From Burkholderia guangdongensis (GTDB lineage Bacteria; Pseudomonadota; Gammaproteobacteria; Burkholderiales; Burkholderiaceae): a stretch of DNA of 64,000 nucleotides. Below are positions 8,299-16,577 of this stretch, piece after piece; positions within the stretch are counted from its first letter, which is position 1, and each line of letters opens with the position of its first letter. The stretch covers positions 124,001 to 188,000 of the forward strand of contig NZ_JACBNX010000009.1 of NCBI RefSeq assembly GCF_013403875.1, read 5' to 3'. The notes under the pieces were generated by a model that saw only the letters and a list, made by a program, of their open reading frames with translations, did not search any database and had not been told where the DNA came from. The position numbers and the translations under genes were made by a program.

Positions 8299-8313
8299 GC
8301 ATCAAGCGTGCCA
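8299..8313 (-). promoter_or_regulatory. Sigma-54 promoter of the LRAT-like operon
   Basis: On the minus strand TGGCAC-GCTTG-ATGC, with the preceding T giving TTGGCACG, a full -24 consensus. GG and GC are in the exact RpoN register. Predicted start near 8287, leader about 55 bases to the ATG at 8232. Confidence 0.8.
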
Positions 8314-8373
8314 ATGCACCGGACGCCCGCCGCATCGTGCTTTGACGGAGATGTGCGGCGATCGCGACGGCGA

Positions 8374-8390
8374 ACTGTCGCCGCACGCCC
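8374..8390 (+). promoter_or_regulatory. Candidate activator site between divergent sigma-54 promoters
   Basis: ACTGTCGCCGCACGCCC matches the site at 5985-6001 in 15 of 17 positions. It lies 61 bases upstream of the LRAT promoter and about 270 bases upstream of the peptide D promoter, so one bound activator could serve both. The remainder of the 491-base gap 8233-8723 contains the two promoters and no supported gene. Confidence 0.35.
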
Positions 8391-8658
8391 AACGATCGGC
8401 ACGCGATTGTGTTGGCGCAGCGGCATCAGTCGTCGGCGACGGCCGCCGTTCTCGCGGCCGAGCGCGCGTGTCGGATCGGCGCTGACGTTCGGGATCCGAA
8501 GTGTTGGCTTGCACGCGACCGTTGCGGAACACCGGCACGACGCACTAGCATTCAGGAATCGCGCGCCGCCGCCGCTCGCGCGTTGCGCGGCGGGGGCGTC
8601 GGCCAGATCGGCCGAATCGGTCGGCGTCGCGCCGGCGATCCGCGCGTGCCGCGTCGCG

Positions 8659-8674
8659 CATGGCACGAGGCTTG
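8659..8674 (+). promoter_or_regulatory. Sigma-54 promoter of peptide D and the PP2C gene
   Basis: TGGCACGAGGCTTGCA is a full match to the RpoN consensus TGGCAC-N5-TTGCA. Predicted start near 8685, leader about 40 bases to the ATG at 8724. Confidence 0.85.
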
Positions 8675-8723
8675 CACGGATGGAGTACCCCAACCGCAGG
8701 CTCGCCTCGTTCGGAGACTCATC

Positions 8724-9008
8724 ATGACCTCGCTCGCGATCAACGATCTTCACCTGCAGCGCGACATCGACCGGAACGCGATGTCGTTCATCCGTGGCGC
8801 GGGCGCGCCGTGGGTATTCGGCTGGATCCAGCCTTACGCGCCGCCGGCGCCCGCGTTCGGCCCGGTCGTCAATCTTTATCAGACGAACAACACGTTCTAT
8901 GCGAACCAGGTCGTCAACCAGTTCCAGACCGTCGACGTCGCGAACTCGGCCGCCAACTCGAACCTCACGGTGACGGTCGGCGAGGACGGCAGGAACCGGC
9001 TTGCGTAG
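8724..9008 (+). CDS. Secreted peptide precursor D, leader ending Gly-Ala
   Basis: 94 residues. The leader has INDLHLQRDIDRNAMSFIRGA: the same register as the other precursors but with GA in place of GG at residues 25-26, a pair accepted by some C39 peptidases. The mature part (about 68 residues) has a Trp/Pro-rich start (PWVFGWIQPYAPPAP) followed by Asn/Gln-rich segments (YQTNNTFYANQ, VVNQFQ, NSAANSN), resembling peptide A in composition. TTCGGAGACTC precedes the ATG. The PP2C phosphatase gene follows after 23 bases in the same transcript, which ties the signalling enzyme to peptide expression. Confidence 0.82.
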   Translation: MTSLAINDLHLQRDIDRNAMSFIRGAGAPWVFGWIQPYAPPAPAFGPVVNLYQTNNTFYANQVVNQFQTVDVANSAANSNLTVTVGEDGRNRLA

Positions 9009-9031
9009 ACGATGAACGGAGATCGCGTGCC

Positions 9032-9802
9032 GTGACGGCGGAACTGCAATGGACGTCCGCATCGCGCACCGACGTGGGCCTGGTTCGCGCGATCAACGAA
9101 GACGACTGCGTCGCGCTGCCCGAGCGCGGCCTCTGGGCCGTCGCCGACGGCATGGGCGGCCATTCGGCCGGCGACCTCGCAAGCCGGACGATCGTGCTCG
9201 CGCTCGAGCAGATGCCCGTGCCGAGCGCGCTCAGTGGCATGCTCGACGCGGCGCTCGACGCGCTGCAGTCCGCCAACGCGCAATTGCGCGAGTCGGCCGC
9301 GCGACGCGGCGTGCGCCTGATCGGCAGCACGGTCGTCGCGCTGTTCGCGTGCGGCCGGCAATGCGGCTGGCTCTGGGCCGGCGACAGCCGGATCTACCTG
9401 TACCGCGATGCGCGCCTCACGCAGCTCACGCTCGATCACAGCCACGTCGCGCAACTGCAGGCGCAGGGCTTTCTGAGCGCGGAGGAGGCGTCCCACCATC
9501 CGGCGCAGCATCTGATCACGCGCGCGGTCGGCGCCGCCGAGCGGCTGCGGCTCGATGAAGGACGCATCGACGCGCTCGACGGCGACATGTTCCTGCTCTG
9601 CAGCGACGGCCTCTCCAATGAAATGGACGCAGCCGACATCGCCGCCGCGCTCGCGTCGGCCGATTGCCGGCTCGCGGCGGACACGCTCGTCGACCTCGCA
9701 CTGCAACGCGGCGGACGCGACAACATCACCGCGGTCGTGGTCCGCGCCGACGATCCGGACACGTCGGACCGCACGCTCGCGAATCCCGCCGTGCGACGCT
9801 GA
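9032..9802 (+). CDS. PP2C-type Ser/Thr protein phosphatase
   Basis: 256 residues from a GTG start (VTAELQWTS) with GGAG ten bases ahead; no better start exists between the peptide D stop and the first conserved motif. Metal-binding motifs of the PPM/PP2C fold are present in order: RAINEDD near residue 21, VADGMGGHSAGD near 40, LCSDGLSNEM near 190 and GGRDNITAVVV near 230. No membrane helix; cytoplasmic. It would reverse phosphorylation by the kinase at 3603-5684. It is read from the sigma-54 promoter at 8659, so its level should rise with the peptides, giving a possible feedback brake. Convergent with the sigma-54 activator gene, 50 bases apart. Confidence 0.9.
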   Translation: MTAELQWTSASRTDVGLVRAINEDDCVALPERGLWAVADGMGGHSAGDLASRTIVLALEQMPVPSALSGMLDAALDALQSANAQLRESAARRGVRLIGSTVVALFACGRQCGWLWAGDSRIYLYRDARLTQLTLDHSHVAQLQAQGFLSAEEASHHPAQHLITRAVGAAERLRLDEGRIDALDGDMFLLCSDGLSNEMDAADIAAALASADCRLAADTLVDLALQRGGRDNITAVVVRADDPDTSDRTLANPAVRR

Positions 9803-9852
9803 ACCGCGCCGCGCGCGCGCATCCCGCGCGGTCAGCCCGGCGCCGCGCGCGC

Positions 9853-11217
9853 TCACTCGTCCTTGTCGGTCGTCGCGCCGTCCTGATGGCGGAAGCTCTT
9901 CGAGCGGATGCCGTGCTTCTTGAGCAGCATCTGCAGATGCGAGCGGTTCATCTCGTAGCGGCGCGCGAGCTCGGCGACGGTGCCGCCCGTCTCCTGCAAC
10001 CCGCGCTCGAGGAACGCACGCTCCGCTTCGTCGCTCGCGGCGCGCTTCGCGTCGCTGAGCGTCATCGGCCGGCCGGGCGGCTCGGCATCCGAGGGCCCCG
10101 GCACCGCCGGCAACGACGATGCCGACGACGCCCCCTGCTTCGGCCGGATGTCGTCGGGCAGATGCTCGACGTCCGCGACATCGCCGGCGAGGCACGAGAG
10201 CCGGTAGATCAGGTTGCGCAGCTCGCGGATGTTGCCGGGATACGCGTAAGTGAGCAGGAAGTCGCGCAGCTTCGGCGTCGTCTTGAGCGGCCGGCGTTTC
10301 AGCGCGCCGGCGGCCTCGTCGCCGAAATACGCGAGCAGCAGCGGAATCTCGTCGCGGCGCTCGCGCAGCGCCGGCAACGTCAAATGGATCACGCTGAGCC
10401 GGTAGAACAGATCCTCGCGGAAGCGCCCTTCCTCGCTCATCTGCCGCAGATTCCGGTTCGTCGCCGCGACGATGCGCGTGTCGACGGCGATCGGCTCGTC
10501 CGACCCGACGCGCTGGATCTCGTGCGCTTCGAGCACGCGCAGCAGCTTGACCTGGCCCGACAGCGGCAACTCGCCGATTTCGTCGAGAAAGATCGTGCCG
10601 GTATGCGCGCTTTCGAACTTGCCCTTGCGGTCGTTCGCCGCGCCGGTGAACGCGCCGCGCCGGTGGCCGAACAGCTCCGATTCGAGCAGGTTGTCCGGAA
10701 TCGCGCCGCAGTTGACCGAGATGTACGGCCGATCGGCACGCAGGCCGTTCGCGTGGATCACCTTCGCCATCAGCTCCTTGCCGGTCCCGCTCTCGCCGTC
10801 GATCAGCACGGGCAGATCGGTCGGCGCGGCCTTTTCGGCGATCTCGAGCGCGGCGAGCAGCTTCGGGTTGTCGCCGAAGATGCCCTCGAACACGAAGCTG
10901 CGCTCGATCAGCGCCTGCCGGCGCCGCCGCGCCGACGGCGAAGCGTCCGCGGTTTCCGCCGCGTCCATCCCATCCGCCCCACCCGCCGCATCGAGCGCTT
11001 CCGGCGCCGCCGCTGCCGCCTCGACGAAGCGCTCCTTGCGCGACAACTGCATCACCTCGTCGCGCAGCACGTTCGCCTGGTTGAGCAGTTTCTCGATGTC
11101 CGCGCGTTCGAGCTTCGGCGCCCAGCGCAGCATCGAGCGCAGGATCTCGATCTTCTCGAGCAGGCCCGCGTACGAAATCGCGGAGTTGCCGAAGCCGTGC
11201 GGATCGAAGAGTTTCAT
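9853..11217 (-). CDS. Sigma-54-dependent transcriptional activator
   Basis: 454 residues. A short N-terminal region (1-105, helical, then Ala-rich linker) is not a receiver, PAS or GAF domain. The AAA+ domain (about 107-345) has Walker A GESGTGKE, the sigma-54 contact loop GAFTGA (near 189-194) and Walker B TIFLDEIGEL. A Fis-type helix-turn-helix ends the protein (AELARRYEMNRSHLQMLLKKHG). The ATG overlaps the exporter stop (ATGA), so it is the last gene of the exporter operon. Its most likely targets are the four -24/-12 promoters in this island. Lacking a receiver, it may be controlled by protein contact, for example by the FHA or kinase branch. Confidence 0.92.
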   Translation of the reverse strand: MKLFDPHGFGNSAISYAGLLEKIEILRSMLRWAPKLERADIEKLLNQANVLRDEVMQLSRKERFVEAAAAAPEALDAAGGADGMDAAETADASPSARRRRQALIERSFVFEGIFGDNPKLLAALEIAEKAAPTDLPVLIDGESGTGKELMAKVIHANGLRADRPYISVNCGAIPDNLLESELFGHRRGAFTGAANDRKGKFESAHTGTIFLDEIGELPLSGQVKLLRVLEAHEIQRVGSDEPIAVDTRIVAATNRNLRQMSEEGRFREDLFYRLSVIHLTLPALRERRDEIPLLLAYFGDEAAGALKRRPLKTTPKLRDFLLTYAYPGNIRELRNLIYRLSCLAGDVADVEHLPDDIRPKQGASSASSLPAVPGPSDAEPPGRPMTLSDAKRAASDEAERAFLERGLQETGGTVAELARRYEMNRSHLQMLLKKHGIRSKSFRHQDGATTDKDE

Positions 11218-14200
11218 GCGGCGCCCAACTGTTTTTGCACGAGCTGGTAGTACATGCCCTGGCGCGCGACGAGCTCGTCGTGCGTGCCCTGCTCGACGAT
11301 CGCGCCCTCGTAGAGCACGAGAATCTTGTCCGCGCGCATGACCGTGCTCAGCCGGTGCGCGATGATCACCGCCGTGCGGCCGTGCAGGATCTCGTGCATG
11401 TTCGACAGGATGTTGCTCTCCGACTGCGTGTCGAGCGACGACGTCGCCTCGTCGAACACGAGCAGCCGCGGCTCGCGATACAGCGCGCGCGCGATGCAGA
11501 GCCGCTGGATCTGGCCGCCCGACAGCCCGACGCCGCGCTCGCCGACGACCTGCTCGTAGCCGAGCGGCAGTTTGCTGATGAATGCGTGCGCGTCGGCCAT
11601 CCGCGCGGCCTCCTCCATCCGGCGCCAGTCCGGGCTCGCATCGCCGCACGCGATGTTCTCGGCGATCGAGCCCGAGAACACGAGATTCGACTGCATCACG
11701 TAGCCGATCTGCGCGCGGTAGCTGGCCTTGTCGATCGCGTTCATGTCGTAGCCGTCGACGACGATCTTCCCGTCCGTCGGTGCGTAGAAACCGACGAGCA
11801 GTTTCGCGAGCGTGGTCTTGCCCGATCCGCTGCGCCCGACGATCGCGACCATCTCGCCGCGCCGGATCGAAAAGCCGATGTTCTCGAGCACGTACGGCGT
11901 CTCGTTGCCGCCGTAGCGGAAATAGACGCCGTCGAACGCGATCTCGCCCTGCAGGTCGGGCAGCAGCACGCGCGAGCCGAGCTCGGCCGGCTTCTGCTCG
12001 GGCTCGATGTCGAGCACGTCGCCGAGCCGCTCCATCGCGACGGCCGCGTCGTTCATCAGGCTCCACATGCCGACGAGCCCCATCAGCGGCGCGAGCACGC
12101 TGCCCATGAACGCGTTGAACGCGATCAGCTGGCCGATGCTGAGCTCGTGCGACAGCACGAGCGTCGCGCCGACCGACAGGATCACGATCGTCGTCGCCGC
12201 GTTCAGCAGCTGGTTGCCGAGCCCGACGAGAATGTTGAACGCCTGCGCGCGGTACTGCACGTCGAGCGCCTTCGCGTACTTGCGCTCCCACTTGAGCCGC
12301 ACCGTGCGCTCGATGCCCATCCCCTTCACGGTCTCGACGCCGCCGAGCGTCTCCATCAGCAGCGACTTCGCATCGGTCGACGCGGAAAACACCTCGCGCG
12401 CGAAATGCTTGAGCTTCGGCGTCGCGAGCGCGGTCAGCGCCATGATCGGCGTCACGAACGCGATCAGCAGCAGCGTCATCTTCACGTTGTACAGAAACAT
12501 GATCGTGAAGTAGATGAAAATCATCAGCAGATTCAGCGCCGTCGTCACGGTCGATTCGGTCAGGAACGCGCGAATCGTCTGGTTCTCCTGGAAGCGCGCG
12601 AACACGTCCCCGCTCTTGCGGCGCGCGAAGAACGAGTACGGCAGCGACATCGTGTGCTTGAAGAACTGCGACATCATCGCGAAGTCGAGGCTGCGCACCA
12701 TGAAGTTCGACAGATGCGCGCGAATCGTCGTCATCAGCTGCGTGAACACGTTCGAGATCACGAGCCCGCCGATCAGCAGATGCAGCAGACTCACGTTCTG
12801 GTGCACGACCACGCCGTCGAGGATGTTCTGGATGATCAGCGGCGGAATCACGCCGAGCATCTGGATCACGAACGTCGCGAGGAACAGGTGCGCGAGGATC
12901 TTCCGGTAGGGCAGCAGATAGCCGATGAAGCGCACCCACGGCGAGCGGGTTTCGATCTGCGGCGCCGTCGCCACGTTCGCGCCGAACAGCAGGCACGTGC
13001 CGCTCCAGCCGCGCTCGAACGCGTCGACGCTGAGCTTGCGGAAGCCGAGCGCCGGATCGGCCACGCGCACGTGCGTCTTCGACACGCCGTAGACGACTAC
13101 ATAGTGGTAGCCCTCCCAGTGCACGATGAACGGCAGGTCGAACCCGAGCAGCGCCTCGTACGTGCACTGCACGCCACGCGTCGCGAAGCCGAGCGCGTCG
13201 CCCGCGCGCGCGAGGCTGTCGAGTGTCGCGCCCTGCGTCGTCACGTTCGCGAGATCGCGCAGCTTGCCGAGCGTCATCGGAATGCCGTGATGGCGACAGA
13301 TCATCGCGAGGCACGCGGCGCCGCAGTCCATTTCCTCGGCCTGCTCGACGAGCACGAAGCGCCGGATCACGCGCTCGTTGAATTTCGCGTCGGCGCCGAA
13401 GTCGATCTGCAGCGGCCGCACGCGCCGCTCGGCGAGCTTCTTCTGCCGCTGCAGCTCCTGATCGATGAAGCGGATCCGCTCCTCGAGCACCTCGCGCAGC
13501 TTCGGATTGCGCTCGAGCATGAAGTGCACGGTCTTTTCCGGAATCACGAGCAGGCGCGTGTCGGTCGCCGCCGTCACGGTCGCCGCCTGCTCCTGGCGCA
13601 GCAGGCACGCGCGCTCGCCGAAGATCTCGCCGGCGCCGAGCGTCGCGACCGGATAGTCGTTGCCGTCCTCGCGGCATGTGACGCGCACCTCGCCCTGGCG
13701 CACGACGTAGAGGCGCAGATCGCCGCCCGCGCCCTGCCGGACGATCTCCTTGCCCGCCGCGACACGCTTCACGCCGACGCTCGACACGTATTCCTCGAGC
13801 TCCGCGCGCGTCAGCTTGCCGCGCAAATCGAACAGGCGCGTGACGAAGCCGCCGGCCGAGCTGATCGCGACGTAGCTCGTCACGAACGACTGCGCGGCCG
13901 GATTGTCGCGCAGGATCTCGTCGATCGCGCCACGCGGAATGCAGAGCACCTCCGTGTTCGTCGACGCGCGCACCGACACTTCGTGGCAGCTGTCGCGCAG
14001 CATCGCCATCTCGCCGAACACGTCGCGCGCCTTGCGCACGCCGACGCTCGTTTCCTTGCCGCGCTCGTCGGCGATCAGCCGCACCGATCCGGCGCGCAGC
14101 ACATAGAGGCCTTCGGCGGGCTCGCCGCGCCGGCACACGGTGTCGCCGAACGCGTACGTGCGCGTCGTGGCCTGCGCGGCCATCCGGTCGAGCTCGTCGC

Positions 14201-14285
14201 GCGAAAACAGCGACAGCGGCTCCACCGACGCGAGGAACTCGGCGAGTGTCGGCGTGCCGGCCGGCGCGGGGGCTTGGGCGTCCAT
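11214..14285 (-). CDS. C39 peptidase ABC exporter with two cNMP-binding-like domains
   Basis: 1023 residues, inner membrane. Two cyclic-nucleotide-binding-like domains occupy about 20-140 and 150-270 (GEPAEGLYVLRAGSV; GDLRLYVVRQGEV; GEIFGERA). The C39 peptidase domain follows (about 305-440) with Gln315, Cys321 (EEMDCGAAC), His394 (YHYVVVYG) and Asp410. The membrane segment spans about 450-740, then an ATPase domain with GRSGSGKTT, LSGGQIQR and LLVFDEATSSLD. The architecture makes it the processing protease and pump for the GG-leader peptides. The paired cNMP-like domains are unusual for exporters and suggest gating by a nucleotide or another ligand. Start MDAQAPAPAG follows the parvulin gene by 18 bases; the stop overlaps the activator ATG. 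Confidence 0.93.
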   Translation of the reverse strand: MDAQAPAPAGTPTLAEFLASVEPLSLFSRDELDRMAAQATTRTYAFGDTVCRRGEPAEGLYVLRAGSVRLIADERGKETSVGVRKARDVFGEMAMLRDSCHEVSVRASTNTEVLCIPRGAIDEILRDNPAAQSFVTSYVAISSAGGFVTRLFDLRGKLTRAELEEYVSSVGVKRVAAGKEIVRQGAGGDLRLYVVRQGEVRVTCREDGNDYPVATLGAGEIFGERACLLRQEQAATVTAATDTRLLVIPEKTVHFMLERNPKLREVLEERIRFIDQELQRQKKLAERRVRPLQIDFGADAKFNERVIRRFVLVEQAEEMDCGAACLAMICRHHGIPMTLGKLRDLANVTTQGATLDSLARAGDALGFATRGVQCTYEALLGFDLPFIVHWEGYHYVVVYGVSKTHVRVADPALGFRKLSVDAFERGWSGTCLLFGANVATAPQIETRSPWVRFIGYLLPYRKILAHLFLATFVIQMLGVIPPLIIQNILDGVVVHQNVSLLHLLIGGLVISNVFTQLMTTIRAHLSNFMVRSLDFAMMSQFFKHTMSLPYSFFARRKSGDVFARFQENQTIRAFLTESTVTTALNLLMIFIYFTIMFLYNVKMTLLLIAFVTPIMALTALATPKLKHFAREVFSASTDAKSLLMETLGGVETVKGMGIERTVRLKWERKYAKALDVQYRAQAFNILVGLGNQLLNAATTIVILSVGATLVLSHELSIGQLIAFNAFMGSVLAPLMGLVGMWSLMNDAAVAMERLGDVLDIEPEQKPAELGSRVLLPDLQGEIAFDGVYFRYGGNETPYVLENIGFSIRRGEMVAIVGRSGSGKTTLAKLLVGFYAPTDGKIVVDGYDMNAIDKASYRAQIGYVMQSNLVFSGSIAENIACGDASPDWRRMEEAARMADAHAFISKLPLGYEQVVGERGVGLSGGQIQRLCIARALYREPRLLVFDEATSSLDTQSESNILSNMHEILHGRTAVIIAHRLSTVMRADKILVLYEGAIVEQGTHDELVARQGMYYQLVQKQLGAA

Positions 14286-14303
14286 CGTCCGGGTCTCCGC
14301 GCG

Positions 14304-15056
14304 TCAGCGAGCTTCGATCACGTGTTCCTGCGCCTGCTGCGCGAGCCATTCCTCGCGCAACAGGCGCCGCACCTCCGCCGCGACGTCCGCGTCGAGCGCG
14401 GCCGCGTGCTTCGCGGTGACGGAGAAAATCTCGAAGAACGAGCCGTCGGGCGCGGCGAACGGCCCGAGCAGGTCGCCGACGCGCGCGCTGAACACCTTCG
14501 CCTCGATGTCGGTCTTCAGCGACCCGCGCAGCACCTTGCCGATCACGCCGCCGCGCTCGCGCGTGTCGGCGATCGAGTGCTCGCGCGCCATGTCGCCGAA
14601 GCAGTCGGGGTCGTCCTCGAGAATCGCCATCATCTCGCGCGCCTTGCCGTCGGAATCGAGCACGATGTGGCTGACCTCGATGCTGTCGAACTTCGGCGAA
14701 TTGAGCTTGAAGTACGCGTCGACCGCCTCGTCGCCGCAGACCACGTCGAACGTCTTCTCCTGATACAGCGTGTCGGTGATGAACCGCTCGAACTCGTCGA
14801 GGCTGATGCCGAACACGTCGAGATAGCGGTTCATGTCGGCCGCGCGATGCAGCCCGCGCACGCGGCGGAACTGATCGGCGCGCGCCTGGATTTCCTCGGC
14901 GGTCACCGGCACGCCCATTTTCTTCGCCGCGATCACCGTCAGCCGGTCGCGGACCTGCTGCTCGACGAGGCCCTCGAACTGCCCCGTCAGCTTCAGCACG
15001 CGGATGAAATCGTCGGTGCCGATGTCCTCGTCGTCGATACGCACTATTGCCGTCAT
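14304..15056 (-). CDS. Parvulin-like (PpiC/SurA-type) peptidyl-prolyl isomerase family protein
   Basis: 250 residues from the ATG at 15056, preceded by AAGGGG. The N-terminal half is SurA/trigger-like helical (LVEQQVRDRLTVIAAKK), the rotamase-like domain covers about 120-225 (VSHIVLDSDG, DFGDMA-like CFGDMAREHS, GGVIGKVLRG). There is no signal peptide, so unlike SurA it should stay in the cytoplasm. In an operon with the exporter and adaptor it may keep precursors unfolded or deliver them to the C39 domain; similar parvulins accompany some peptide exporters. Catalytic activity is not certain, since conservation in the active site is only partial. Confidence 0.78.
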   Translation of the reverse strand: MTAIVRIDDEDIGTDDFIRVLKLTGQFEGLVEQQVRDRLTVIAAKKMGVPVTAEEIQARADQFRRVRGLHRAADMNRYLDVFGISLDEFERFITDTLYQEKTFDVVCGDEAVDAYFKLNSPKFDSIEVSHIVLDSDGKAREMMAILEDDPDCFGDMAREHSIADTRERGGVIGKVLRGSLKTDIEAKVFSARVGDLLGPFAAPDGSFFEIFSVTAKHAAALDADVAAEVRRLLREEWLAQQAQEHVIEAR

Positions 15057-15167
15057 TTCGTTCCCCTTGGGGACTGATCGCGTCCCTCGTTCCCCCAAAT
15101 CCCCCAATTCCCGATCCATGGCAGCGCCTGGCCGAGCGCCGCCCACCCCCAAACCCGCGCGCGTCCG

Positions 15168-16577
15168 TCAGCCGGCAACCTGCCGGAACGGATCGAGCGC
15201 GAAATCGATCAGGCGCCGCTCGCGCACGACGATTTCCGCGGTCGCGGTCATCCCGTAGCGCAGCGGATACTTCGCGCCGCCGATCGTGTAGAAACCGCGC
15301 GACAGCGCGACGCGGCCTTCGTAGACCGGCTCCTTCGCCGCCCCGAACGGCTTCGTCGCCGGCGAAATGTATTCGAGCGTGCCGTCGATCACGCCATAGC
15401 GCTGATACGGAAACGCGTTGAATTTCAGCTTGACCGGCAGTCCTTCGCGCAGGAACGCGCGATCCTGCTCCGCGATCGCGATTTTCACGACGGATTTCGC
15501 GTCGGCGGGCGCGATGCCGCCGAGCGGCGTGTTCGCGAGGATCTTGTCGCCGGGCTGCGTCGTCGTCACGTCGGTGATCACGCCCGACGCCGGCGCGAGC
15601 ACGAGCAGGAAATTGTCCTTGTCGATGTTCTCGAAGCGGATGCGCGCGGCCGCGTCGGCGGCCAGGCGCGCGGTCTGCACCTGAAGGCGCAGCTTGTCCT
15701 CGGTGTTTGCGATGTCGCGCAGCGTCGCGTCGTACTGGATGTGCAATTCGGTCAGCGTCTCGCCGCTGCCTTCGAGCTGCGCCTTCGCCTGCGCGAAGTC
15801 GTGGCCTTGCTGCGCCTCGAGCTGCGCGAGCCGGGCCTGCGCGATCCGGTAGCTGTCCTCGGCCTGCAGGTACGCGCTGCGCTTCTGCTCGACCTGGCTT
15901 TGCGACACGCCACCGCCGCCCGGCGACGCGAACAGGCGCGCGTACTTGTCCTGCTCGTCCTTCGCGAGATCGCGCGCGTGACGCGCATCGTCGATCGTGC
16001 TGTGCGCCTCGTCGAGCTGCGCCTTCTGCGACTGCGCGAGCTTGCTCGTGCCTTCGGCGACGCGGTTCTGATGCAGATGCTCCTCGACGTCGATCTGCTG
16101 CTTCAACGCGTCGGCCTTGCGCTCCATCAACTGCTTCTTTTCCGGGAACTCCTTCCATTCGCGCTCGGCATCGTCGAGCTTGAGCCGCGCGTCGAGCGCG
16201 TTGGTCGCCGCCTCGATCGCACCGCGCGCGTTGATGCGTCCGATCACATCGTTTTTCTCGACCGGCTGGCCCTCGGCGATGTAGATGTCGACGAGCTCGC
16301 CGTCGACGGGCGCGTAGATGCGGCGCACCTCCGACTCCGGCGCGAGCGTGCCCGACGCGCTCACGATCACGTCCGCGCGGCCGACGAACGACCACAACAG
16401 CCCGCAGACGATGAGCCCGACCATCGTCAGCACGGTGGCTTGCGTGAGCCGCCACGGCCGCGCGGTCAGGATTGCGATGCCTTCGGCGCTGTGGTCCTCC
16501 AGCGCCTCGCCGAGCGATCTCGGCGGCTCCGGCGGGCTCGCGTGCCGCGCGCGCTTAAGGAGACTGTCGAGCTTCAC
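15168..16577 (-). CDS. HlyD-family membrane-fusion (adaptor) protein
   Basis: 469 residues from a GTG start (VKLDSLLKRARHA) preceded by GGGAGA; upstream codons of the frame lie in the FHA gene and are shadow. One membrane helix near 60-80 (VLTMVGLIVCGLLWSF), then the split biotinyl-lipoyl motif (RRIYAPVDGELVDIYIAEG), a long coiled-coil hairpin (about 135-300) and the C-terminal barrel (VLAPASGVITDV). It bridges the inner-membrane ABC exporter and the outer-membrane factor at 18621. Its start overlaps the FHA gene by 23 bases, showing tight coupling. A 111-base gap separates it from the parvulin gene downstream. Confidence 0.92.
   Translation of the reverse strand: MKLDSLLKRARHASPPEPPRSLGEALEDHSAEGIAILTARPWRLTQATVLTMVGLIVCGLLWSFVGRADVIVSASGTLAPESEVRRIYAPVDGELVDIYIAEGQPVEKNDVIGRINARGAIEAATNALDARLKLDDAEREWKEFPEKKQLMERKADALKQQIDVEEHLHQNRVAEGTSKLAQSQKAQLDEAHSTIDDARHARDLAKDEQDKYARLFASPGGGGVSQSQVEQKRSAYLQAEDSYRIAQARLAQLEAQQGHDFAQAKAQLEGSGETLTELHIQYDATLRDIANTEDKLRLQVQTARLAADAAARIRFENIDKDNFLLVLAPASGVITDVTTTQPGDKILANTPLGGIAPADAKSVVKIAIAEQDRAFLREGLPVKLKFNAFPYQRYGVIDGTLEYISPATKPFGAAKEPVYEGRVALSRGFYTIGGAKYPLRYGMTATAEIVVRERRLIDFALDPFRQVAG

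Noticed and set aside
9853..16455. A 2200-codon minus-strand open frame
   Set aside because: It is real only at its 3' end, which is the sigma-54 activator; the rest runs out of frame through the exporter, parvulin and HlyD genes and is Arg/Ala/Gly-rich without family motifs.
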